64,000 bases of DNA, from positions 2,790,001 through 2,854,000 of the forward strand of contig JAEILZ010000006.1 in assembly GCA_018873225.1 (NCBI GenBank). The letters are read 5' to 3'. Origin of the DNA: [Phialemoniopsis] sp. UDSM-2020. Taxonomy: Eukaryota > Ascomycota > Sordariomycetes > Thyridiales > Thyridiaceae. The notes beneath the pieces were generated by a model. It was not told the origin of the DNA, ran no database searches, and saw only the letters and a list, made by a program, of their open reading frames with translations. A program made the translations under genes and the position numbers. Of this stretch, positions 10,713-22,100 are shown piece after piece (the first letter of the stretch is position 1; each line of letters opens with the position of its first letter).

Positions 10713-13591
10713 CTAAACAGCAGGGGGTATCATAGCGCTCAAATATCCAGCACGCAGCATCGGGCGCGGGTCAAAGCCCAGGTCCTCGTAGTCGACAATC
10801 GCCGGCGGCCACTCCTTCTCCGCGGCGGTGGTGGCGCCATCCACCCCATCCACGGCATCGCCACTCTTGCTGGCGGCGTTCTCCGCCTCGGCAGCCGTGG
10901 CCAGGTCGGCCAGGTGCTGCAGGTTCTGATTGGCGGCCGCCTCGCCCGACGAGGTCGAGGGGCGCACCATCTCGTTGACCTTATCACGGATGGCGTTGTC
11001 CCAGGTAGACGGGGCGATCGATCCCTCCAGGAAGTTCTCGACCAAGAGTTTGGTGGCCTGGTCGCGAGTCTTCTCCACCTTGGTCAGCTTGGCCAGGGAA
11101 AGGGTGGCAAGGCTGGTGAAGTAGTGGTTAAAGGGGCTGACGAGCTGAGTGCTCAAGGACAGGATCTTGATCGTCTCCTTTGCCGCCCAAAGGACCTCGG
11201 TGGAGTGCGCCGTGGGCAGTAACAGGTAGGCAAGGAGCCGACAGTGCCAGGAAGTAAGAAAGACGATAGGATGGGACACGGCTGTGATGTCGGCAGGCAA
11301 GTCGTACTGCCAGAGCTCAAGGGCCACGCCAAGATTATTACCGTAGATTGGGGGCGCATCCCATGCACGCCTCTTGGGCTGCACAGGTGGCAAGACGGCG
11401 GGTTCATAAGATCCAAGTAGGAAAATGATTTCTAGATTCGAGAGTCAGTATACATCTTCCATAGACGTGACCGTGAAATATCACTTACTGATAAACTGAG
11501 CGCCAGCATCACCAAATAAGGGCTTAAGGATGGAAGCTGGAGGCAAAACCGTGGTTCTCTCGTGGATGAGCAGAGGCCGACCAGTGCCGACAGAATTGAA
11601 TCGATCAAGAGCCACCAGCGACCACCATGCTCGCATAGCAACCTTGTCTTCCGAATCAGCATCGGCCTCGAAATCAAACTCGCCCTCCACCTGCATCTCG
11701 CGCAACCCCATGGAGTAAGCTACGTCCACGGCCCTTGCCAGTAAAGCAGACTTGGGAGGACCTCCGTGACGGCCCTTGATTGCCTGTGGTCCATGATTGT
11801 CGGCTTCAATGGCTAGGAGAAGAAGTGTCTGGAGGTGAACTAGATTCTCCAGGCCGGATCGATTGGTACCAGCATTCTCGTAGCTAAAAAGCAGGCGATT
11901 TGCTAGGCGAGGGTCACCGCTCTGTGGCGCAATCGCCTGGAATGATTCCATGGTTGCATAGAGGGCTTCGATGAACGCTGCCCGGAGAGCTGGCTGGCAC
12001 TTGACAGCTGCTTCTTCAATTTTTTGCTTGGTGCTTGCCAAGAACGGGAGTGACGGGTAGATGATTGACATGAAACTAGACATCAGTCAGCTCGCAAAGT
12101 AGCGAATAGTGGACAAGGAGCGGACCTACCTATGGAAAACAGGATCATCGAGACCTCGGATCTCATCGCTCGGCACATCGACCTCACTTTCCTCGTTCGC
12201 TGAGGGCTCGGATGCGACAGGCTTGACAAGTAAGGGTCGAGGCATGAGTGCCACAGGGGTATGGGCCTCGCGCTGGCCCTGAGGCGCCTGAAAGGCCTGG
12301 TTCGGCTTCGGCTCAGATGATGGCGCCCATGGTCCTTGCCGGTTCGCGGTTGGGGTTTGGTAGCCATCGCCAGAGATGCTTGAAAACGGCCTCTTGGAAT
12401 TCTCGTTGAGAGGTGTGGAAGGCGAATAAGAACCAGCAGAATCCCTCCTAGCACCGCCAAGATCTAGACCTTCCAGCACCTGGCTTCCTAATTTGCCTTC
12501 AATAGAATTGATTCGGTCGGCCAGCTCTTTGATATACCTGAATAGAATGTGTCAGCCATCACAACATATCCACGCCAAACTTTACGAAGAAGATCATCAT
12601 ACCCTTTACTTGGGCCTCGTTTCTGAGGAACACGGCTAAAGAGACACGTAATCTGCGAGCGCCGACAATTGGAGCACGAGTCCTCGCCAGTCTCGGAGAC
12701 CGCGTCACATTTGACCTTCTTGCGCCGGCACTCGTCGCAGGCGCGAGACACTTTGGACCGTTTCCTGGGCGGGGTGCTGTCGACCGGAACATATCCTCCA
12801 GCTTGTTGAGCAAACTGCGCCATCTGCAGAGGGGTGGGTAGGTGTTGAGGCGGCTGCGGGCCTTCGACATACTGGTGCTGTTGTTGATGTTGCTGATGCT
12901 GATCGGGATGCGGAAGGCCGTGGTGGAGGTTTGGGTCATGCGCTTGCAGGCTAGGATCATGGCCTTGCAGATTGGGATCATGGCCTTGCAGGCTCGGATC
13001 ATGGCCCTGCAAATTCGGGTCATGGCCCTGCAAGTTCGGGTCGTGTTCTGGTAAGTTGTGGTCGTGGGTCTGGAGATTGGGATCCTGGTGCTGGAGATTA
13101 GGGTCTTGGGGATGGAGGACATGGTCCTGAGCATGCATATCTGCTTCCTGGGATTGGAAGTTAGGATCGCTGTCGTGCATATTCGGCTCCTGCGATTGCA
13201 TAGTTGGATCCTGGGCTTGTAGACCGGGATCCTGGGTGTGGAGGGCCTGCTCTTGGTCCTGTGGATGATGGTCCTGGTTCTGGAGGCTGTGGTCGTGATT
13301 CTGCAATTCATGCTCCTCGTGGTTGACCTCCATCATGGGCGCAAGTCCCTGACTCAACTGCGCAGCGAGCTGCAGCTCCTCGACACTAACAGAAGGCCGC
13401 CGTCCCTGCTGTTGAGAGGTGGGATCATCGTGCTGGCCATCTATCGGCTGCTCCATCTGGGGGTCAATCTGAGTGTCGCGCTGGGCATTTTGAGCATAGT
13501 ACTGCGCGAGATCCTGTCCATCTGCAGAAGGCGACGGGTACTGTTGCATGATCATGTCGTCGGAGTCCTGCCCCGGCTCTCGCTTCTCCAT
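10713..13591 (-). CDS. Zn2Cys6 transcription factor, RGT1-like (900 aa, four exons)
   Basis: Exons in coding order are 13591-12603, 12537-12130, 12075-11489 and 11431-10713; introns of 65, 54 and 57 nt have GT donors and AG acceptors and keep frame (2703 nt). The zinc cluster lies at residues 285-316 (C285, C288, C295, C306, C309, C316) after a basic RKRSKVSRACDECRRKK stretch. It is followed by KRGPSKGYIKELADRI, the linker and short coiled coil typical of RGT1-type regulators of glucose response and hexose transport. The rest (FMSIIYPSLPFL..., AWWSLVALDRFNS..., GRPLLIHE) matches the fungal transcription-factor middle homology region. Residues about 96-222 are 18 copies of a 7-residue repeat (see repeat entry). 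It is probably nuclear. The exact regulon is unknown; RGT1 orthology is an inference from the DNA-binding region. Confidence 0.85.
12929..13306. repeat. Coding minisatellite: about 18 x 21 bp units inside the Zn2Cys6 gene
   Basis: On the minus strand each 21 bp unit encodes a heptapeptide with consensus LQxHDPN (variants LQGHDPS, LQAQDPT, MHDSDPN). The units nearest the zinc cluster (about 12940-13060) are nearly identical at the DNA level; those nearer the N-terminus are diverged. The array keeps frame throughout, so copy-number change would add or remove whole heptads without breaking the protein. Confidence 0.9.
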
Positions 13592-13601
13592 CAGGGCGGT
13601 G

Positions 13602-13625
13602 TCAGGCGTCGACCGGATGGGACAT
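13602..13625 (-). promoter_or_regulatory. Short uORF just upstream of the Zn2Cys6 regulator
   Basis: The minus strand reads ATG-TCC-CAT-CCG-GTC-GAC-GCC-TGA (MSHPVDA), with its stop 10 nt before the main ATG at 13591. If it lies in the mRNA leader, so short a gap would make reinitiation at the main start inefficient. The transcription start is unknown. Confidence 0.45.
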
Positions 13626-14730
13626 AAAAGACCAAGCAGCTATCGGTAAAGAATGGAAATCGCGTGTTCCAGACTGCAGAGAATGACACACAACTAAGGC
13701 GTATTCTGTACAGAAAGGCGACAGGTGTAGTCTCGCGCACCGAGGGTGAAGGCGCGGAGCTCGCGTGCCTCAGTGGGGAGAACCGACGCGGGTCGCAAAG
13801 CTTCGGCGGGTGTGAGAACTTGTCGGCAAGTCGCAGAACGAGGCTGGAACAACCGCGGTGAGTTCACACAATCACTAGGCGCAAGAAAGGCGTCATCTCT
13901 CGGTTTGAAACTATGCGACGCGCAACATTGTATTAGTGGCTATTGTTCGCATTGTATGAACGGGCTCGATGGCTAAATGACAAGGTTTCCTGCGATGCGC
14001 AATGAATGCGGGCAGCTCTCGATGCAGCGAGGGCAGCCACAGAGCCGGCGCACACGCTGGTGTGGCCAGGCGCAGGATTGGACTGAAAAAGCCATTGGGT
14101 TGGCATTGTTTGAAGGTGCTCACCTAGTAAAATGGACTTGATGATAATCCGATGGATTATTTGGCGATCTGATTCCGGCGGAATAGGAAGAACCAGGAGG
14201 CCGAAGATTGGGAGGGAAAAGGGAACGGCAGGAGTTTTGACCGTCCAAAAAAGAGCGGGGCCAAGGGGAAAAAATTGATCTCTCGAGAAGAAATGAAGTG
14301 GTCTGTGCACCGAAAGCCAATTGATCGACACGACTCGACAGAGACCGAGGCGAAAAGTGGGGGCACATTGCATGTACTGAGCACCTGTATCACGACTTAC
14401 AAGTCATGACATCTCAATCTCGACAGTAATGCAGTGAGTTACTGTCTACTAGTGAAAGTAGCTAGTTGAATATACTGGGGATTTTTATTCTCTTCTTGAT
14501 ATCTATCAGAGATACTTCTTACATACATACATCCTTACAATGTTTCCCAATGGCATTTGAGTAATCGGCCCTCTTCAATTATGTACTTGGTAGGTAAATC
14601 TGATAGCTGATGAGCAAGCATCCGACTATGTTTCAAGCTTGATAGGTTCAAAAGCAATCTTTCTATATGTCTTCCTGTAATTGTGATGTACACATATGTG
14701 ATATACACACCCTCACCAAACTAGCTAGCT
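13626..14730. other. Intergenic region between two tandem minus-strand genes
   Basis: It carries the promoter of the Zn2Cys6 regulator and, at about 14400-14730, an AT-rich 3' flank of the reductase gene. Short frames here have no recognisable features. Confidence 0.5.
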
Positions 14731-16130
14731 TCACAGCTTTCCTTTCCCCTTCGCCTTCCCCTTCGCCTTCTCCCGCTCCCTCATCTCCTGCGCACTCCTG
14801 AGCAACGCATACATGCTCTGAAGCCTCCTCATCTCCACGCCCTTAGCATGAGCAATACGCACGGGGTTGCCGAGGATAACCTCGATCTCCATCGGCCGCC
14901 CAGCCTCCCAATCTAACAACATCGACGGCCGCGCCCCGGCATTGCGCTCCGTGCTCTTGATGATCCGCTCGGGCGTCGCATAGCTGTGGCCTTCCTCCTT
15001 GCCGGCGTCCTCGAGCGACCGGCCCAGCACCGCGGGCGCGGCGTCCCACACCTCGTCCATGACTCCCCGCAGGTGCGACCGCAGCTCCGGGTCCGTCAGC
15101 ATGTCGGCGTTGCCGCGCCCACCGGACAGCACGGCCGACGGGTTGAACGCCGAGTTGATGCACAGCTTGTGCCACCGCACCGTCTGCAGCCCGAGCTCCG
15201 TCAGTGCCTCGGCGTCCTTGACTGCGCCCAGGTCCGCGAGCCACCGCGCCAAGTCGCCCGTCGCCTCGGTGCCCCGGCGCGAGAGCGCCTGCGCGTCGTA
15301 CTCTCCGTCCTTCTTCGCATCACTGCCGGACAGAGAGGCCGAGTCCGTGTAGGGGCCCAGGTGCACGCGCGTCCAGCGGTTCTGGCGGATGGTCCCCGGG
15401 CGGATCTGCTCCGCGCTGATGACGGTCACGGCGCTGATGATGGGCGTGGCGGGGAAGCGCCGGCGGTACGGGTCCTCGACGCCGACGCCGTTCTGGATCA
15501 GGACGATGACCGAGTTGGGCCCGACGAGGGGCGCGATGGTGGCCGAGTCGTCGCCGCGGTCGGGCAGGGCCTTGGTGGTCACGACGATGAAGTCCCAACC
15601 TGTGGTGGGCGGCGCCGGCGAGGACGACGAGTTGTTGAGCGGGTTTGAAGCCGGCGCTGTGGCGGCCGCGGCTACAGAGGGGAACACGGCATGCGGATGG
15701 AAGGTGTAGTTGCCAAAGGAGCGAGTCTCGAGGTGCATGCCTTCCTTGGCTAGTGGCGCATAGTTTGACCGGGCAATGAGTGAGACATGGATATTGTGTG
15801 AGGGCTGAAGGAGGTCAGGTCAGCACAGGTCAACAATGCGAAGTAATCAGCTTGTTTTATAGGGTGATAATATGAAGCCCAGTGATTGACGACACGAGAT
15901 ATGTCTTCCAATGAGAAATGACTGATGAAGTTGATATGAGAGCTCTCCTAACTCACATGATGCAGCCGTGAGGCATAGAAGCCGCCTACCGCGCCGGCGC
16001 CGACAAAGACAATGTGAACAGGCCTACAGGCTGTTAGAACTGCTATGCGATGATCTGTATACGTATGTATTTTGCGATGAGGAGCATCCTACCTCGAAGG
16101 GTCCGCAGACCCGGCCCGTGATGCGGCCAT
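14731..16130 (-). CDS. 2-dehydropantoate 2-reductase (PanE/ApbA family), 392 aa, three exons
   Basis: Exons in coding order are 16130-16093, 16023-15957 and 15804-14731; introns are 69 and 152 nt with GTAGGA and GTGAGT donors and TAG and CAG acceptors. The product has a Rossmann nucleotide motif VGAGAVGGFYASRL (G21-A-G-A-V-G-G27), then DFIVVTTKAL, VIVLIQNGVGVED (the conserved 'QNG' loop) and WHKLCINSAFNPSAVL near residue 248, which holds the family's catalytic Lys and the following Asn. Ketopantoate reductases use NADPH to make pantoate for coenzyme A synthesis; fungi often have several paralogues of unclear substrate, so the exact reaction is uncertain. The small 5' exons encode most of the NADPH-binding loop, so a model started at an internal Met would lose it. 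The C-terminus is a Lys/Gly repeat (KAKGKAKGKGKL). Confidence 0.85.
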
Positions 16131-19100
16131 GATCGAAACCCCTTAGTCAGACCCTTTCCTCCCAAGGGCTTCGGTGCTTTCCGTTGCGGTCACTGGAGTC
16201 ACTGGGCGGCGAACAATTCAGGAGCCTATCGTTTTTATTGGATGTTGAGCTGCGGAATAATAGTGGTGTCAGTCGTAAACAGACAATGCTTTCCACGATG
16301 CAGTTCGATGTTTGATGTTGTCTGGCGGCGGATGATGCACTGTGGGGAAGCAATCGCATCAGCTACTACCGAGTCCGACATGCCGAATAGCGTCCCCACC
16401 CCGCCTCCATTTCAGAGGTCATAGCTTCTTTCATAGCTTCTCCGCGCCTGTGGGGATACCCGCAAGACATTCTGGTGGTCGTAACCACATCTGTGAAAGG
16501 AAACAAGTCTGTGTTCTGTAAAGGAATGGAGTACAGGCTGTATTATTTTCGAATTAAGTGAACTGTTCTTGATTGTTCCAGCTGGCCCCTGCTGTATTCG
16601 CGGTAAAATCCTTGCAGCTACTGACATTAATCGTCGCAAGTCTAGTATCGGATAACACACCCAGTCGTATAAGCGACATGTACACTAAGTAGGTATGATC
16701 TCAATCTGCACCGATGGAGAAGGATCGCATCGATTTCCAACGGCCTGTTTTATTTCCTTGCCAGCAGCGTGAGTGAGTGATGTGTAGTTCCAACATTGAT
16801 ACATGTGGTACAGTCCGGCCTCTCGGCCTGTGAGACCGTCGCCAATCTCAGCCACCAGGCTTACATGGGCTTCCGTGGAGGTAAAGCGACTTACACAACC
16901 TCCCGAGGGATGCAAGCCACCATTCCATTTCACACGGCGCAGGGAAGGGTCAGTGTGATGTTAGTCAAAGATGGCGGACATTTTTCTGACCAAAAAAAGC
17001 CTAAAACCCGCCGATTGGTGCCTCCTCTGTAAGACCTGGGAAGGGTGGCGAGTAACGGAGTCTCCGACGTTGTCGCTGGCACAAGGCACAAGAGACATAC
17101 ATACAGGCTGGGAGAAATTGAGGAAAAGGGAAGTGATCAGTCAAGTCAAGCAAGCCCAAACCGCAAGGGAGGTCCGGCCACCGGCCAACAGTCGAAGATT
17201 GTGGCCTCTTCTATTTCAAGTCGCACAGACAATGTCGCTGATACCTAATCGGCAATCCCAGACTTACAGTTGAGTGATGAAAATGGTTGCTGTCAAGCCG
17301 TGGGGGTCGCCTACCAACTCTAATCGCTTCTTACACAATCGCAGAGCGGGCGGGAGGGGTGGCTCCCCCAGTCCCATGGAAGAGCTGAGAAACACCACAG
17401 CGTAGCATCTCCTACGTGGCGACGACGAGGGCGTGGGCAGTCGCCTATTGCACAATGACCTGGACGGTTGCACCCGCCCAATCATGAGTTGCGGTGAGCG
17501 CCTCAATGGCAAGCTTTTTCTCATGCGAAGCCCTTCCAACGCCCTGAAGAGCAGCACACTTGCTTATGCAGAGGCCGAAGAGCGTTGTCGCCTCCGCTCG
17601 CATCCTGCCTGCCGATCGGTAGGCCACCGGCTCCCTGTGTGGGATGAGAGAGAGCAGTGACAGCTAGACAGTCGAGGTGGCGGGTGTCGTCGGTGGTGTG
17701 GTCTGATACCCACGATCGACATCGTGTGCGAATTGGCTTTCAACTCGCCGTCGATCAATGCCCATCTGCCGACTGTCAGCTTGCGACCCTGTCATATGGC
17801 AGTCAGTGATGCTAGGAAGCCTGCAAAAGTTGGGTGCCTCTTTTGGGCAGTTGTATCCTCTAGGTTGGTTCACAACAAAGGAAACGTCGTGCCCAATTCC
17901 TCCGGTAGATGCCCAGCGGACTCGACCGCTGTCGCGCCGAGCAGATGATGGTCAGGCGATACTCGCGAGAGCCCGCATGATTTGGAGAATGGAAACGACC
18001 TGTCGCATGGTACCTAAGCCCAGAGGAAGGGGCGGACAACACCGCGAGAATACCGGTTTTCTGCAGCCTTCATCGCTTCCCCCCATGGGCAAGCCTTATT
18101 GGGGTAAAGCGACTCGTCATTAGACCCGTTCGCATCCTCTCCGCGTCCTGTGATGTCGGGTAGGCCCGGGCAACGGCCGCGGGGTCAATGGGGCACTGTC
18201 CAGGGTTCAGACGGCGGAAAGGATCGTAAAAATGGGCTTCTAGAAGCACCATGGAAGGGTGTGACGGGTCTTTTTGGGAGACGCGGTAACGCGAATTCGA
18301 TCGATGACCCTCAAGAGTGGCCCTGTCCGACGTGAGAGGTTGGCAAATCAGGGACTGCTGCCGCCCTCCATCTCGAATTCCAGGTTCAATGCTGGCTTGT
18401 CGCAGCCCATCTTGTGCCCGTTGCTACTCAGCTTTGCAGAGACAGAAAACGCACCGTCTCGAGGACATGGCATGGTATCGGCCGATCCGGAAACATGATG
18501 TTGTGCAAATTGGCCAACAGGCACCAGACTGGCCAGGAGTTTGGAGGCGTAGATGGGTATGTGTAGGCATGCCTCTCTGAACGCCGTAACCTTTGCATAG
18601 AACTGCTCCGCTTGGAATTGCATCGAGGGCCGACTCCACTAAAGCAGCTGCGGTCAAGCAATCAGGATCTTATTCCACGCGTGGTAGGCCACAATCCCGG
18701 GCATCAGAGAGCTTCACCGTGGGCTCTCCAAGGTGTATGTTTTCCAGCCATGGTGACTCTGCCGGGATGCGCCCACATGGGTCACCGAGCTTGTGACTAC
18801 TGTCCACCGTCCTTTTGGATTTCCTGTAATAAGTGACGAGGCAGTGTTTTGGCGGATGGATGGAGCGAACAGGTCGGGGTTGATCGGGTGGGACAGATCC
18901 TCCTTTGGGCAGCCTGCAGGACGCCTGGTCGGAGGAGAACCCTTCTCCCCAATCGTTAGCCTGGCTACGACTGTGCGTCGTGCATGTTTGACATCATGTA
19001 GCAGGAGGACCCTGGGCTCCAGGTCGACAGGGTGCAGGAGTAAGCCGCTCCTGAGCTTCCCAAACAGGCTCGCCTGGTTGGCTTCAGCCACCTTGTTTTC

Positions 19101-22100
19101 GGGCCTGTCTCGAGGTTGGAGAGGTGTCTGAATGACCCCCGTAAGACGGCATGTCATTTGACACAGCGGGCAACTGTTTTGTAACTATGCCCGCAAGCCG
19201 GCTCTGCCCGTCCCAATCACGGGTCATTCACGAGAACCTGTCATTCTGACGACTCGTTTTGTGTCGCATTTGACCGCAGGCCAAATTGCTGACTGAAACG
19301 CAAGGGAAAGCCCCCGTAACCGTGGCTGAATTGCCAGCGATATTGGCCCACTCATTGTTGCCGTGTAAGCCGCTTTCTTTTTATAAACGAATTTGGGATC
19401 TTCCTCCTGCGTAAAGAGCCAAGGAGCTGGGCAGCAGGATGAATGGCCTGTCGGGTTGACATGTCGTCTCGGCAACTGTGATTCTCTCCAGCTAGATGCT
19501 CATCAGCAAGAGCCGGCGACAAAAGTAGGAAAACAAGTCGCAAATGATCACCTCAAAGAGGCAATCCGCAATTGTGGATAATACGGTGCGCTAATGGTTA
19601 CGGGAGTAGTTGTGTGAAGACGAATGCATTGGCTCGACCACTCGAGTCTGGTTGGTGGTCGGCATGGAGTTGTGCAAGTTGCAGCGGACCCGGCTGTACA
19701 ACAGCGCCAAACAAGTGTGCAGCACCAAGTGATCTTCAAGGGCAAACGTGGGCAGGAAATCAATAGCCAACGTTCGTGAAAGCGTAGGGATAGGGAAGAC
19801 TGGCTTGACTGGCCTCGCGCATCCTCATATCGCTCTGCTTGAAATGTGCAGGAGCAGAACTCACATCTGTCAGGAGTAAGTAACAAAAAGTCTGCACAAG
19901 CCGTGGGCTGGACCAAATTGAACTTGGACAAAGGATCAACGCCGCAAAACTTGACCGGATTCCCAGATGTGAATCGTGGGGGGACCACGCTGTCTGTGGT
20001 GGTGGGCGCGGACATTGAACAGGGTGTGCGAGGAAGCCAAGGAGGCCAGGACCGGTATGCAGTGCGTGCGCGAATTGAGGCACCACCGGCGGCCATGGGG
20101 CTCTCGAGCGTTGCGCCAGTCCCCTGCTGCAGATCGTACAGGCCTAACCCCTACCTGTAATGTCTGGGCTGTTTCACTGAAGCGGCCAGCCAATGGAGAT
20201 GGCGCCGCCGTGGCCATCCTGTCTGGTAGTAACGTTGGCTGTACTGTTTACTGGCACCTGCATCATTCTGATACTACTACATCATCATAGGTACGCGATG
20301 TGAGCAGTCGCAGGCGTCTGTCCGCCTTCTTTCTCAAGCATTGGTTCGTCCTGCTCTGCTCCCATGGAGTATCTTGGATCGGCGCAAAGCCTCATTGCTC
20401 ACCGCAAGATTGCGGTTGACGGGTCTGTCGTGTACATCAGAGCTATCCCATTGAGGGGATAGGTACACTCAAGACCCCTTTGGTCCAATCTCCTTTGACA
20501 TTTCGACGCTGTTACGTAGAGCCAACAGCTAAGCCGGAATCAGGGTCTCGCTCGTGTGCAGATACACTAGGCCGGTGGGTTAGATTGATGGATTAGGTGG
20601 GCGGACGGGGCTGGTGCTCAAGTGCTAAGGCAAGGCCAGGGAGGCAGATCAGAGCTTTTCCCGGACTTCTGCCCGTGGAGATGCTGCAAGAGCTCCAAAG
20701 AGTGGAGGACATGCTGTATTGAGTAGAGAGATGGAGCAGGACTGGAGGATTTTAATTCTTTAGCGGCTCGCCAGGTCCCCGATTCCGTACTTGCGGGCAA
20801 ATCCTGGCCGCCAGGTTTCAGTGCTGCGAGAGGCTCAATCAATCGAATTAAACAATCGAGTTTTGTCATAAGTTTGGCAGATGAGATAATGCCAATCACT
20901 GGCCAGTCCGACATCGTCTCTTGGCCGCTAGGCGTCCCTCTAGCCATTGCCTTTAGCCTCGTTCCGTCCATCGACCATTCCTTTCACGATCTGTTGGGTG
21001 CCCTGCCCTAGACCCTGTTCACTTGCTAACGTTAGCAGACGTTTGGCTACGGCGGGGCCCTTTTGGCTTCCTCCACTTTGGTGAATTGGTCAAGGGGAGA
21101 TCGCCTGCCATCCTTAAACGGCGGTGCACAATATCAAAGTCAAGTAAGTGGAGAGGCGTATTTGCGTGAAACAGAATTCGCGAGACGTCAAAAACCTGCC
21201 AGCCTGTCCAGTCAAGTCTGCATATCTGCAGTTGCTGCTGCTGTTACTCTGAGTCCGAGGCACATCAAGTAGCAGACACATGGGGACAGGAAGGAAACCC
21301 GGCTAAGAAATCATGATAGCAGACGTATGCAGAGAGTTCGTCGACAGACAAGCAGTAGCTCGATGCATCCCATCGTACATGAAATGAAGCGCGCTAAGGC
21401 GGTGCCTGTCTGCACTTGGTCGTGAGAGGGTCGGGTAGTGGGTGGCTCAGGGCATTTTCTCCTTTACCCTCGAGAAGCGCCAGCAGGCGTAGCCCCACCG
21501 CTGCCCTGCACTCGTCTTCAGTGCTACATGTAGTTGCAATTTGGGCGATCCGGGTCGCCTTGGTGATGTTTGTCCGCAGTAGGCCCTTCTTCCTTGGTCC
21601 CCTCCACGGCCAGCGGGCTCTCTTGCACTGGCCAAGATGACCCTCAAAAGCTGGGCTCTTTTTGGTGCCGCTGGGCATTCCAAGGACAAGAACACCAAGC
21701 CGGACACGCTTGCTGATCAGTCAAGCCAAAAAGGATGGCATCGCAGGATGGAGAAGATCGGGAGAGGTTGGCCGGGCGCAGTCAGGGCGCGCACTGAAGC
21801 TGCTGTCTCTATGTACACCGTAGGTAGGCTGTATGCTTGCTTGCCCGCGTGTACATGTCCAGTACACCTGGGCGTGCGCCGCGCTGCATAGCTTTACCAG
21901 GTAAAAGCGATGGAACACGAACTGTCCCGGCCGGTGCCTGAGGCTAGCTCTCGGTGGCCGTGGGCATAGGATGGGGCATGGGCGGCGGACATTCAGCCAA
22001 ATCAGCGATGCCGGCTGGCAAGCGTGCGAAACAGGAGGAGCCCGGCGATTGAGCCACACCCAATACGGCTAACTTGGCCTTGTAGCCGAGACTTCGGGGC

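Noticed and set aside
19560..19620. tRNA-like D-arm look (gcgctaatggttacggg)
   Set aside because: No matching anticodon arm or GTTCGAAT-type T-loop follows within tRNA distance.
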